Shown here piece after piece: positions 43,830-52,972 of a stretch of DNA of 64,000 nucleotides. Source of the DNA: Candidatus Pullichristensenella avicola (GTDB lineage: Bacteria > Bacillota > Clostridia > Christensenellales > Aristaeellaceae); assembly GCA_018711655.1 (NCBI GenBank), contig DVIA01000012.1, forward strand, positions 1 to 64,000, read 5' to 3'. The notes beneath the pieces were generated by a model. It was not told where the DNA came from. It made no database searches and was given only the letters and a program-made list of their open reading frames with translations. Each line of letters begins with the position of its first letter. The stretch's first letter is position 1. Made by a program: the position numbers and the translations under genes.

Positions 43830-45500
43830 ATGAACAACGAATACCTCAAACTCAACGAGGCGCGCTGCAAGGATTGCTACGCCTGTATCCGCGCCTGTCC
43901 GGTCAAGGCCATCGGCTTTGCCAACAGCCAGGCCAATATCATTGCCGATGAATGCGTTTTGTGCGGCAATTGTTATGTGGTCTGCCCGCAAAACGCCAAA
44001 CGCATCCGCGAGGATGTGCCCGTCGTGCGCGACGCCATTCGCGCGGGCAAGCGCGTGGTGGCCAGCGTGGCGCCGTCCTTCCCCGTGGCCATGGAAGTGG
44101 ATACCATCGAGGACATGCGCGATACCCTCAAAAAACTCGGTTTTGCCGACGCCGAAGAAACCGCCGTGGGCGCGGAACTGGTTTCCCGGGCCTACGAGCC
44201 GTTCATGCGCAAGGATACGGGCGTGATGATCTCCAGCTGCTGCCCGGCGGTCAATTCGCTCATTGAGAAATACTACCCGGATCTGCTTTCGCACCTTCTG
44301 CCGGTCAAGACGCCGATGATCGCCCACTGCGATGTGCTCAAAAAGCGCGATAAGGACGCCTTCACCGTCTTTATCGGCCCCTGCATCGCCAAGAAGCGCG
44401 AGGCGGATGAATCCTCCTGCGTGGACGCCTGCCTGACGTTTGAGGAACTCTCCGCCTGGATGGCGGAGGAGGGCGTGGCCCCGGTGCGCCGCCATGAGGC
44501 CGTGGACAAAAAGCCCGCCTCCCGCCGCTATCCCACCACCGGCGGCATCCTCAGCACGCTGGACAAGGACATCGCCTGCACGCGCATCGCCGTGGACGGC
44601 ATGCTCAACATCCGCAACGTGCTGGAGGAACTGCGCGAGGACGCCTCTGAACACGTCTTTATCGAAATGTCCGCCTGCGAGGGCAGCTGTATCAACGGCC
44701 CGGTGATGCGCGAGCACAAGAAAAAGCGCATGCTGGGCGCGTACAAGGTGGAAAATTACGCCGGCGACGACCTGTTCGGCGCGGAACCCGCCAACGATTT
44801 GAGCACGCGCTACGCCCCCGGCGGCCTCAAGCGCGTCATGCCCGGCAACGAGGCCATCCAGCAGGTGCTCACCCGCATGGGCAAGACCACGCCGGACAAG
44901 ATGTTCAACTGCGGCTGCTGCGGCTATCCCACCTGCATGGACAAGGCCATCGCCGTCTGTCAGGGCAAGGCCGAAATTGAAATGTGCCTGCCCTACCTCA
45001 AGGAAAAGGCCGAGTCCTTCTCCGACAAGATCATCCAGAACACGCCCAACGCCATTCTCGTCATGGACGAGGACCTGGTAGTCAAGCAGATCAACCAGGC
45101 GGCGGTCAAGCTGTTCAAGCTTTCCTGCGCGGGCGACATTGTCGGCGCGCCGGTGGTGCGTATGCTCGATCCGTCGGATTACCTCAAGGTCGTCCTCGAC
45201 GGCCATGGCTTCAGCGGCAAATGCCACTATGTGCCCGAATACAAATTGTTTGTGGATGAAACCGTCATCTACGATCGCCAGTACAAGATTCTCATCAGCA
45301 TCATGCGCGACGTGACCGACCGCGAACAGGAACGCAAACAGCAGGACGAACTGAAGAAGAGCACCGTGGAACTGACCGACCAGGTCATCGAAAAGCAGAT
45401 GCGCGTGGTGCAGGAGATCGCCTCGCTGCTGGGCGAGACCACCGCCGAGACCAAGGTCGCCCTCACAAAGCTAAAGGACGCGATGAGCCATGACGTATAA
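43830..45500 (+). CDS. hydS: Sensory [FeFe] hydrogenase with PAS domain (HydS-like)
   Basis: A 556-aa protein. Residues 1-60 carry two [4Fe-4S] motifs (CKDCYACIRACP, CVLCGNCYVVCP). The H-cluster domain has SSCCPAV (~135), IGPCIAKK (~183) and MSACEGSCINGP (~281), deviating from the catalytic MACxGGC motif. Next is a CGCCGYPTC...C cluster domain (~362-390), a PAS domain (~395-490) and a C-terminal helix. This is the layout of group C sensory hydrogenases, which are thought to signal H2 level. It overlaps the phosphatase gene by 11 bp. Confidence 0.88.
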   Translation: MNNEYLKLNEARCKDCYACIRACPVKAIGFANSQANIIADECVLCGNCYVVCPQNAKRIREDVPVVRDAIRAGKRVVASVAPSFPVAMEVDTIEDMRDTLKKLGFADAEETAVGAELVSRAYEPFMRKDTGVMISSCCPAVNSLIEKYYPDLLSHLLPVKTPMIAHCDVLKKRDKDAFTVFIGPCIAKKREADESSCVDACLTFEELSAWMAEEGVAPVRRHEAVDKKPASRRYPTTGGILSTLDKDIACTRIAVDGMLNIRNVLEELREDASEHVFIEMSACEGSCINGPVMREHKKKRMLGAYKVENYAGDDLFGAEPANDLSTRYAPGGLKRVMPGNEAIQQVLTRMGKTTPDKMFNCGCCGYPTCMDKAIAVCQGKAEIEMCLPYLKEKAESFSDKIIQNTPNAILVMDEDLVVKQINQAAVKLFKLSCAGDIVGAPVVRMLDPSDYLKVVLDGHGFSGKCHYVPEYKLFVDETVIYDRQYKILISIMRDVTDREQERKQQDELKKSTVELTDQVIEKQMRVVQEIASLLGETTAETKVALTKLKDAMSHDV

Positions 45501-46662
45501 TCTTTGCACGGAAACCGGCTATATCTCGCTCAACCATGTCGGCGAGCAGCTTTGCGGCGACCGCGTGGAGATCGTCGATAAGGAAAACGAGAGCATCCTC
45601 GTGCTTGCCGACGGCCTGGGCAGCGGCGTAAAGGCCAACATCCTTTCCACGCTCACCTCGAAGATCATCTCCACCATGCTTGCCGGCGGCATGCCCATCG
45701 AAGAATGTATCGACACCATTGCCAGCACCCTGCCGGTGTGCAAGGTGCGCGGCGTGGCCTATTCCACGTTTACGGTCATCCGCATTGTGGAAAACCGCGT
45801 TGCGGAGCTGATCCAGTTCGACAACCCCGCCGTCATCGTTCTGCGGGGCGGCGTGCGCTACAACTACCCCGTTTCCACCCGCGAGGTGGGCGGCAAGCAG
45901 ATTCACGAAAGCCGCTTTGAGGTCATGGAAAACGACGTGCTCATCGCCATGTCCGACGGCGCGCCCTTTGCCGGCGTGGGCAAGGAATTCAACTATGGCT
46001 GGCAGCGGGACAACATCATCGACTTTGCCGAGGCCAACTACCACCCGGACAACTCGGCCAAGTACATCGCCGCCAATATCGTCGATGAGTGCAACCGCCT
46101 CTACGAGGGCGAGCCTGGCGACGATACCACCGTGGCCGTGGTGCGCGTGCGCGCACGCCAGAGCGTCAACCTGGTCATTGGCCCGCCGGCCGATCCCAAG
46201 AACGACATCAAGATGATGAACCTCTTTTTCGCCAAGGAGGGCGAAAAGATCGTCTGCGGCGGCACCACGTCCAACATCGCCTCGCGGTATCTGGGCAAGC
46301 CGCTCATTCCCACGCTGGACTATTTTGACCCGGAGGTGCCGCCCATCTCCAAATTGCAGGGGGTGGATCTGGTCACCGAAGGCGTGGTGACGATCTCCAA
46401 GGTGCTCAAGCTGGGCGAGGACTTTCTTGCCGGCAAGGACACCTCCGCCGACTGGACCAGCAAGAAGGACGGCGCTTCGCTGATCGCCCAGAAGCTGTTT
46501 GAAAAGGCCACGGACATCAATTTCTTCGTGGGCCGCGCCATCAACCCGGCGCACCAGAACCCCGATCTGCCGATCACCTTCGGCATTAAGATTCAGCTCA
46601 TCGAAAACCTGGCCAAGTGTCTGGAAAGGATGGGTAAGCGCATCAAGGTGAGTTACTTCTAA
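45490..46662 (+). CDS. PP2C/SpoIIE-like serine phosphatase
   Basis: A 390-aa protein. Residues 1-220 are a PP2C-type phosphatase with metal-binding LADGLGSG and MSDGAP and GDDTTVAVVR. The C-terminal 170 residues form a further domain I do not recognise. The start lies within the end of hydS, so the two are coupled; this pairing is known for sensory hydrogenases and makes the phosphatase the likely output of the H2 sensor. Its target is not evident. Confidence 0.85.
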   Translation: MTYNLCTETGYISLNHVGEQLCGDRVEIVDKENESILVLADGLGSGVKANILSTLTSKIISTMLAGGMPIEECIDTIASTLPVCKVRGVAYSTFTVIRIVENRVAELIQFDNPAVIVLRGGVRYNYPVSTREVGGKQIHESRFEVMENDVLIAMSDGAPFAGVGKEFNYGWQRDNIIDFAEANYHPDNSAKYIAANIVDECNRLYEGEPGDDTTVAVVRVRARQSVNLVIGPPADPKNDIKMMNLFFAKEGEKIVCGGTTSNIASRYLGKPLIPTLDYFDPEVPPISKLQGVDLVTEGVVTISKVLKLGEDFLAGKDTSADWTSKKDGASLIAQKLFEKATDINFFVGRAINPAHQNPDLPITFGIKIQLIENLAKCLERMGKRIKVSYF

Positions 46663-46681
46663 AGCACTGAGGGAGGAAGCC

Positions 46682-48103
46682 ATGCGGATTTTCGACACCA
46701 ACGTCCAGAAGCTCAAATACGAGGTGCTGCGCGAAGTTGTGCGCCATGCCTATGCAGACAACCTGCAGGAGGCGTACCTCGATATTCCCAAGACCATTGC
46801 CCCCGGCCCGGAGCCGACCATGCGCTGCTGCATTTACAAGGAGCGCGCCATTGCCGCCGAGCGCGTGAAGCTGGCCATGGGCGGGGAGAAGGGCGACAAG
46901 AACATCATCAAGATCATTGACATCGCCTGCGACGAGTGCCCGGTGAGCACCTATCAGGTTACGGATATGTGCCGCGGCTGTCTGGCGCATCGCTGCGAGG
47001 CCGCCTGCCCGCGCGGCGCGTTCAGTTTCGACCGCAACCTCAAGGCGCATATCGACCCGGCCCGCTGCGTCGAGTGCGGCCGCTGCGCTTCCGTGTGCCC
47101 CTACAACGCCATTGTCAGCCGCAAGCGCCCCTGCGAGGTCGCCTGCAAGGTCAAGGCCATTCACATGGACGAACGCAAAATCGCCAAGATCGACGAGGAA
47201 AAGTGCACTTCCTGCGGCGCCTGCGTCTACATGTGTCCCTTTGGCGCGCCGGTGGACAAGTCCTTCATTCTCGACGCCATTCGCATGCTGCGCGAAAGCA
47301 ACGAAAAGGGCGGCCCGCGCGTTTACGGCGTGGTCGCGCCCTCCATCATCAGCCAGTTCCGCTACGCCAAGGTTGGCCAGGTCATTACCGCCATGAAAAA
47401 GATGGGCTTTTTCAGCGTGGTCGAGGCCGCCATGGGCGCGGACATGGTCGCCTGGCATGAGGCGCAGGAGCTTGCCGAAAAGGGCTTCCTCACCAGTTCC
47501 TGCTGCCCGGCGTTCGTGCATTATGTGGAAACGGAGTTCCCCAACCTCAAGGAGCACATTTCCACCAACCTGTCGCCCATGGCGATGATCGCCAAGTACA
47601 TCAAGGATTCCGATCCGGATTGCAAGATCATTTTCGTCGGCCCCTGCACCGCCAAGAAGGCCGAGGTGCAGAAAGAGCGCGTCCGCCAGTATGTCGATTG
47701 CGCGCTTACCTTTGAGGAATTGCAGGCGCTTATCGACGGCCAGGACATCGACATTTCCAAGCTCGAAGAGGACGTTCTGGACAATGCCTCGTACTATGGC
47801 CGCATCTTTGCGCGCAGCGGTGGCGTCAGCGACGCCGTGGCCGAGGCCGTATATGAGCAGAACCTCAATTTCACCGTCAAGGCGCTGCCCTGCGATGGCA
47901 TTGAGGCCTGCCGCATGGCGCTGCTCAAGGCCAGCCATGGCGCGAAGGATTTCAACTTCATCGAAGGCATGGCCTGCAACGGTGGCTGCATTGGCGGCGC
48001 GGGCTGTCTCACCCATGGGCCCAAGGACAAGGGCGAGATCGACCGTTACGGCATGGAGGCCATGGAAAAGCGCATTTCCGACACCATCACCTCCGCGCCC
48101 TGA
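46682..48103 (+). CDS. hydB: [FeFe] hydrogenase, group B-like
   Basis: A 473-aa enzyme. The N-terminal ~200 residues contain CRGCLAHRCEAACP, CVECGRCASVCP and CTSCGACVYMCP for [4Fe-4S] clusters. The H-cluster domain has SSCCPAF (~271), VGPCTAKKAE (~320) and EGMACNGGCIGGAG (~428), all ligands intact. Group B hydrogenases are believed to use ferredoxin. ATG 46682 follows GAGGGAGG, 19 bp after the phosphatase gene. Likely produces or consumes H2 in fermentation. Symbol is by group, not a firm family name. Confidence 0.88.
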   Translation: MRIFDTNVQKLKYEVLREVVRHAYADNLQEAYLDIPKTIAPGPEPTMRCCIYKERAIAAERVKLAMGGEKGDKNIIKIIDIACDECPVSTYQVTDMCRGCLAHRCEAACPRGAFSFDRNLKAHIDPARCVECGRCASVCPYNAIVSRKRPCEVACKVKAIHMDERKIAKIDEEKCTSCGACVYMCPFGAPVDKSFILDAIRMLRESNEKGGPRVYGVVAPSIISQFRYAKVGQVITAMKKMGFFSVVEAAMGADMVAWHEAQELAEKGFLTSSCCPAFVHYVETEFPNLKEHISTNLSPMAMIAKYIKDSDPDCKIIFVGPCTAKKAEVQKERVRQYVDCALTFEELQALIDGQDIDISKLEEDVLDNASYYGRIFARSGGVSDAVAEAVYEQNLNFTVKALPCDGIEACRMALLKASHGAKDFNFIEGMACNGGCIGGAGCLTHGPKDKGEIDRYGMEAMEKRISDTITSAP

Positions 48104-48116
48104 CGGCCAGGGCGGC

Positions 48117-48510
48117 GGTGCCGCCTTCCAGATGCTACCGCTTGAGGATGACGCATCCCGACCCCGGGAGCAGGGGGCGGCGGTGCCGCCTTCCAGATGC
48201 TACCGCTTGAGGGTGACGCATCCCGACCCCGGGAGCAGGGTGGCGGCGGCGCCGCCCTCCGGATGCTACCGCTTGAGGGTGACGCATCCCGACCCCGGGA
48301 GCAGGGGGCGGCGGTGCCGCCCTCCGGATGCTACCGCTTGAGGGTGACGCGTCCCGGCCCCAGGAGCAGGGGGCGGAGGGCTTTGTTCCATTTCTGTATT
48401 TGAGCGGAGGGAGTGCGGCGCATCCCGGCCCCGGGGTCGGGTGGCGGTGGTGCCGCCTTCCGGATGCTACCGCTTGAGGATGACGCATCCCGGCCCCGAG
48501 GTCGGGTGGC
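48117..48510. repeat. 65-bp tandem repeat array
   Basis: The block GATGCTACCGCTTGAG occurs at 48131, 48196, 48262, 48327 and 48463, with spacings 65, 66, 65 and 136 bp (two periods, the middle unit degraded). Each unit continues with a GACGC(A/G)TCCC...CCCC(G/A)GGAGCAGGG block. Copies are highly similar, so the array is young. It lies directly after the hydrogenase gene; an in-frame reading of the plus strand gives DASRPREQG-type repeats but no start site. Confidence 0.9.
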
Positions 48511-48644
48511 GGCGGGGTTTGGCTTGTGTTCGGGGCGGCGCCGTTAGGTTTGTGGGAAAACGATTTTTGTCCATAGAATGCACAAATTGGACGCTTGGCA
48601 ATTATGCGTGTTGTGGGGAAATTGAACATGGGTTCGGGAAAGAA

Positions 48645-48673
48645 TTGACATAATTTCGTTCTGCTGCTATAAT
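48645..48673 (+). promoter_or_regulatory. Consensus promoter before the leader RNA
   Basis: TTGACA (48645-48650), 17 bp, TATAAT (48668-48673): a perfect sigma-A promoter, the best in the window. Confidence 0.92.
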
Positions 48674-48679
48674 AAAAAA

Positions 48680-48769
48680 CGGGGAAATACCGCGGGGGGG
48701 TAACCTTATGGCGGAAGAGACCTGAAAACCGCGCTCTGACCGGGCGCGGCGGAGGCGTCTCTATTTTTT
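48680..48769 (+). ncRNA. Structured leader RNA or small RNA ending in a terminator
   Basis: About 90 nt between the promoter and a strong terminator: AGAGAC (48716-48721) pairs with GTCTCT (48757-48762), with an inner CCGCGC/GCGCGG stem, followed by ATTTTTT. Upstream lies CCGCGGGGGGGTAACC, and CCGC may pair with GGCGG. No known riboswitch class fits. It is either a small RNA or a leader controlling the gene that starts at 48911. Confidence 0.6.
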
Positions 48770-48910
48770 ATGGAAACATTTTCAAACGGCAGTTTCTATA
48801 GAACGAAACGACCGGCACATGGCGCGCGCGGCGGGCGCGACCGCAGTGGAACGCGGCGCTGCGGCGAGGCGAGGCGCGGGCGCGTGGCCAGATAAGAAAA
48901 GGAGAATACA

Positions 48911-50485
48911 ATGAAACGGTTTGTGGCGATTGTTTTGGCCGCGGTGATGCTTTTGGCGACCTTTGCGGCCGTGGGTGTTGCAGAAGAGGCCGCGTTGTAT
49001 GCGGTGGACGGCGAAGAGACGTTGCTCTTTGACGAAAACGGCGTAAAGATGTACCTGACGGGCGAATATGAGGAATTCAGCAACTCTGTATCTGTCGAAG
49101 TGGTCGTGGAAAACAATACGGACGGGAAGATTAAAATATACTTTACCGGCACGGTGAACGGCTGGAGTTTGGGCTCGAATTATGGCCTTGTGAATGCGAG
49201 CGCCGGCATCGAGCCTCAATCGAAGATGAAGACGGCCTTGCCGTTTTACAGCGACAGAACGGAGGCGGAAACCTACGCTGAACTGGAAAACTTCGACCTG
49301 ACGTTCTCGATTGAGGACGCGGAGAGCAGCGATGAGATCTTCACCGTCGAACCCGGCGTCGTCTATCTCCACGCCGAACCCGGTCAGGCGGCCGGCGCGG
49401 AAGAACCCGCCGGGGAAGCCGCGGAAGAGGCGGCTGAGGAAGCGGCCGAAGAGCCCGCGGCGACCCCGCGCCCCACGGTGGAACCGGCGTTCTATGAGAC
49501 GCTGGAGGTCGGCAGCCGCGGCGACGCCGTGCAGGCATTGCAGGCGGCGCTGATCGCTCAGGGCTTCCTGGACGGCGCGGCCGACGGCATTTACGGCAAC
49601 GGCACCGCCGGCGCCGTCAGCAGCTTCCAGGAGAGCGTAGGCCTGGAGCCGACGGGCGTCGCCGACAACGAAACGCAGCGCAAGCTGTATGGCGACGACG
49701 AACTGGAAGGCGTCGAGATCGCGCTTACCGGAACGACGCAGACCGACCACATGCGCATCGACGGCATGTTCGTCAACGAGGGCTATCACAACGAGGACGA
49801 CGAAAACGAGACGCTTTTGTACCTGTTCTATACGGTGTTTACCGACGAGAAAAACCTCTCGATAGACAGCCATAGTATGGATATGACCATCAACGGCGTC
49901 AACGCCTACTCTGCCGGGTGGAGGAGCAGGGCGGCCCTGTACATGCCCAATTACTATTACAGCGGCTATCTGGAGGATGTGAACATTGGCGAAGAGTTGA
50001 AGGTCATGTCCACGTTCGCGCTTCCGCGCGCGGAGTTGGCCCCCGGCAGGACGATCGCCCTGTCCAGCAGCCAGATTCCCGATGCGGACGAGATCTCCCT
50101 GGTCACGGACGATATCATTTTCCTCAGCAGCGACGTCAACATCGCCAAGGTCATCGACCCTGAGGGCTACGCCGACACGGCCGTGCAGCTGGCCCCTGCC
50201 GACAGCGACACAACAGGCCGCGTGCAGCGCTACCTGCGCAGCTACTACTTCGATTTCTATGTCAACAACATCACCTACCGCCTGGAGTTCACCAGCAACA
50301 GCAAGTACCGCCTGTATACGGCCTACAACGATACCGACGGCACCTATACGGTGCTCAACGGCTTCGTTCGCATTGAAAACGCCTACACGGGCGCGGTCAA
50401 TTACATTCCCTACACCATGGTAGACGGCGAAGTGGACGATCTGGACACGGTCGCGGGCTTCGACATAAGAGAACGGTACTGCTAA
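48911..50485 (+). CDS. Secreted protein with peptidoglycan-binding domain
   Basis: A 524-aa exported protein: signal peptide at 1-25 (cleavage near GVAEE), a beta-rich domain of about 130 residues, an acidic Ala/Glu linker with AAEEAAEEAAEE and ATPRPT, then a peptidoglycan-binding domain 1 at about 197-260 (VGSRGDAVQALQAALIAQGF...GIYGNGTAGAVSSFQ). The C-terminal ~250 residues are unrecognised. It is probably held in the wall. ATG 48911 follows AAAGGAGAA. The next gene, 62 bp on, is also secreted. Confidence 0.8.
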   Translation: MKRFVAIVLAAVMLLATFAAVGVAEEAALYAVDGEETLLFDENGVKMYLTGEYEEFSNSVSVEVVVENNTDGKIKIYFTGTVNGWSLGSNYGLVNASAGIEPQSKMKTALPFYSDRTEAETYAELENFDLTFSIEDAESSDEIFTVEPGVVYLHAEPGQAAGAEEPAGEAAEEAAEEAAEEPAATPRPTVEPAFYETLEVGSRGDAVQALQAALIAQGFLDGAADGIYGNGTAGAVSSFQESVGLEPTGVADNETQRKLYGDDELEGVEIALTGTTQTDHMRIDGMFVNEGYHNEDDENETLLYLFYTVFTDEKNLSIDSHSMDMTINGVNAYSAGWRSRAALYMPNYYYSGYLEDVNIGEELKVMSTFALPRAELAPGRTIALSSSQIPDADEISLVTDDIIFLSSDVNIAKVIDPEGYADTAVQLAPADSDTTGRVQRYLRSYYFDFYVNNITYRLEFTSNSKYRLYTAYNDTDGTYTVLNGFVRIENAYTGAVNYIPYTMVDGEVDDLDTVAGFDIRERYC

Positions 50486-50547
50486 GGACAAGGAACGGCC
50501 GGGCGCGCAGTCTGTTTGCGCGCCCGGTTCATACGGGGGAGAAGATC

Positions 50548-52014
50548 ATGGCGAAAAAAGCAGTTTCCATATTGCTCATTCTGCTTCTGTGCTGGCCCGC
50601 GCTGGCGGAAGGCGGCGCGGACCGGGAAGCCTACGAGGCGGTCATGGCCGCGGAGCACATTACGCTGGAGGAAGCGCTGGCGCAGTTGGAGGGCGTCGAA
50701 TCCGAGGACGGGGAAGTTCTCGCCCTGCGCCAGGATTTGACGGACCTGGCCGCCTGCCAGGGGCGCTTCATCCAGCAGAACAAATACGAGGACACGGAAA
50801 AGGTCTATACCGCGGACGTGGAGTTCTACCTTGAAGAGGGAACGGTCTACGCCCATGTGGATTATACCAACTACGCCGGCACGCTTGACGACGGCAGCGT
50901 GGAGCGCGCGGAGGAGGGCGGCGAATACCTCTTCGTTTCCCGGCCCGAGGGCGAGTTTTACGGCAACACGCAGCAGTTCGAAATCGAATTTGGCGCGCAG
51001 ACGATGCACATCACCTGGGCGGACGGCGCGTGCGATTACCTGCTGGACCGCGGCACGGGCGCCGTTTCCGACACCGACGAAATCCCCTTTGTGGAAACTT
51101 CGCGCTATCAGACCCTGACGGACACGCTGGACAACCTCTTTGATGGACAGGCGCACAGCTATACCTACGACGAGGACGCCAGGGCGATGACGGCCTACGT
51201 CGTCATTGCCGAGGGCATGCGCGATACGCTGGAGGCATCTTCCTTGGCTGTGTCCGCAATCTACGAGAATTGGGAAGAGCTTATGGATATGTCCATCACC
51301 ATCACCGAGAACGTGGCAGAGGCGCTTACCCTTGCCACCCGCGATGGAATTCTGGACGTGGGCGAGGCCACCTTCTCCATCGTCTTTGTGGATGAACTGC
51401 CCGAGGATGGCGATTGCGACGAGGACGAGGTGCTGGCCATCATTACCAACGGCGAGGTCGTCTACGATTTCGTCTCCGGTCTGCTGGACGACGCCACCGC
51501 CGGCAGCCTCGGCCTTTCCGGGGCGGGCGATACCCAAAGCGGCAAGGCGGCCTATCCGGGCGTGTCGTCCAGCGCCGGCAGCGCGACCCTTGGCGAGCGC
51601 AACGCCCTGGAAAGCGCGCAGAGCTACCTGCGCAGCATCCCCTTTTCCCGCAGCGGGCTGATCGACCAGTTGGAGTACGAGGGCTTTTCCCGCAGCGAGG
51701 CCGAATACGCCGTGGCCAACTGCGGCGCGGACTGGTACGAACAGGCGGAACGCTCCGCGCAGAGCTACCTGCGCAATCTCGCCTTTTCCCGCAGCGGGCT
51801 GATCGACCAGTTGGAGTACGAGGGCTTTTCCGCCAGCGAGGCCGAACATGCTGTGGCCAACTGCGGCGCGGACTGGTACGAACAGGCGGCGAAATCGGCG
51901 AGAAGTTATCTGAACGTGATGTCCTTTTCCCGCAGCGAGTTGATCGACCAATTGGAATACGAGGGCTTTACATACGATCAGGCCGTTTACGGCGTGGAAC
52001 AGAACGGCTATTGA
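50548..52014 (+). CDS. Secreted protein with three C-terminal Ltp repeats
   Basis: A 488-aa protein with signal peptide at 1-20 (LLCWPALAE). Residues of about 21-340 are an acidic, beta-rich, unrecognised region. Then come three 47-aa Ltp-type helical repeats (SYLRSIPFSRSGLIDQLEYE...NCGADWYEQA), encoded by near-identical 141-bp DNA repeats at 51620, 51761 and 51902. Ltp domains are named after the superinfection-exclusion lipoprotein of a Streptococcus phage and are common in surface proteins of Firmicutes. No lipobox is seen. A surface role, possibly phage-related, is inferred. Confidence 0.8.
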   Translation: MAKKAVSILLILLLCWPALAEGGADREAYEAVMAAEHITLEEALAQLEGVESEDGEVLALRQDLTDLAACQGRFIQQNKYEDTEKVYTADVEFYLEEGTVYAHVDYTNYAGTLDDGSVERAEEGGEYLFVSRPEGEFYGNTQQFEIEFGAQTMHITWADGACDYLLDRGTGAVSDTDEIPFVETSRYQTLTDTLDNLFDGQAHSYTYDEDARAMTAYVVIAEGMRDTLEASSLAVSAIYENWEELMDMSITITENVAEALTLATRDGILDVGEATFSIVFVDELPEDGDCDEDEVLAIITNGEVVYDFVSGLLDDATAGSLGLSGAGDTQSGKAAYPGVSSSAGSATLGERNALESAQSYLRSIPFSRSGLIDQLEYEGFSRSEAEYAVANCGADWYEQAERSAQSYLRNLAFSRSGLIDQLEYEGFSASEAEHAVANCGADWYEQAAKSARSYLNVMSFSRSELIDQLEYEGFTYDQAVYGVEQNGY

Positions 52015-52430
52015 TCCCGTTGCGGCGGGGCGTTGCGCAAAGCGCCGCGCCGTTCCGGAAAAGGCGCGCGAAGCGGCCGGACGCGCCGTTTGCGGCCCTC
52101 CTTCGAACAAAGCGCGGCTTTGCCCGCGTGGCCGCCTGCGAAGGCCCTGCGCTTTGCATCCGGAAATTGCGGCGCCTGGCCGCTTTCGGGCGCGACGTCC
52201 GCAAAGGTGCTTCTGTGTTTCGGCCGCCTGCGGTGATTCAGGCTCCAGAGCCGCCGGCGCGGCGTGCTCCGGAAGAGGTTGCGCGGCGGCAGGGCGCTTT
52301 CCTTTCCGCGCGGGGATCGTCCGGCGGCCCGAAAGGTTTATTCCGGATATGGCCCGCCTGCGCGGCGGCGCGCCGGTTTGCAAATCGCCCCAAAAGGCTT
52401 TGGAACGGGACAATCCAAGAAGCGCACAGA
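52015..52430. other. GC-rich intergenic spacer
   Basis: No gene is supported between the Ltp protein and the tRNA-binding domain gene. The stretch contains many GCGCC/GGCCGC blocks but no clean repeat that I could define. Confidence 0.4.
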
Positions 52431-52464
52431 AAGCCCCTGAAAGGCGAAACCCTTTCAGGGGCTT
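52431..52464. terminator. Bidirectional hairpin terminator
   Basis: AAGCCCCTGAAAGG and CCTTTCAGGGGCTT form a perfect 14-bp stem with a 6-nt loop, flanked by A- and T-rich ends. It can serve both the plus-strand secreted-protein genes and the minus-strand gene ending at 52511. Confidence 0.8.
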
Positions 52465-52510
52465 TGTGAAGCGCAAAACGATGCGTTTTGAAAAAAGCGC
52501 CGCTTATGCG

Positions 52511-52972
52511 TCAGTACAGCTTCGCGCCCGCCGGGATGCGGTCGTCCACCATCAGGAGGTTCAGGCGCTCCTGGCCCTCCTCGCGGTGGATGGCGCTGAT
52601 GACCATGCCGCAGGAGTCGATGCCCATCATGGGGCGCGGCGGCAGGTTGGTGATGGCGATGAGCGTCTTGCCCACCAGCGTTTCCGGCTCGTAGTATTCG
52701 TGGATGCCGCTGAGGATAACGCGATCCGTGCCCGTGCCGTCATCGAGGACGAACTTGAGAAGTTTCTTGGACTTGGGCACCGCCGCGCATTCCTTCACCT
52801 TCACGGCGCGGAAGTCGGACTTGGAGAAGGTTTCAAAATCGACGAAATCCTTGAACAGCGGCTCGATCTCCACCTTGGACAGGTCGATCGTCTCCACCTT
52901 AGGCTGCGGAACGGGCGCTTCCGCCTTCGCGGCCTCGGCCTTGGGCGCATCCTGCTTTTCCAGCGGCTTCAT
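52511..52972 (-). CDS. tRNA-binding domain protein, MetG C-terminal-like, possibly truncated
   Basis: A 153-aa OB-fold protein of the EMAPII/Trbp type found at the C-terminus of methionyl-tRNA synthetases (FAETFSK-like FETFSKSDFRAVKVKE, LLKFVLDDGTG, LPPRPMMGIDSCGM, MVDDRIPAGAKLY). The catalytic part of MetG is absent. ATG 52972 has no Shine-Dalgarno sequence, and the frame stays open upstream to about 53080 without a good start, where an integrated element begins. It may be the cut-off 3' end of a longer gene or a stand-alone tRNA-binding protein. Confidence 0.75.
   Translation of the reverse strand: MKPLEKQDAPKAEAAKAEAPVPQPKVETIDLSKVEIEPLFKDFVDFETFSKSDFRAVKVKECAAVPKSKKLLKFVLDDGTGTDRVILSGIHEYYEPETLVGKTLIAITNLPPRPMMGIDSCGMVISAIHREEGQERLNLLMVDDRIPAGAKLY

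Noticed and set aside
48680..48769. Manganese (yybP-ykoY) or fluoride riboswitch
   Set aside because: The required conserved loops are not found, and the downstream gene is not an ion transporter.
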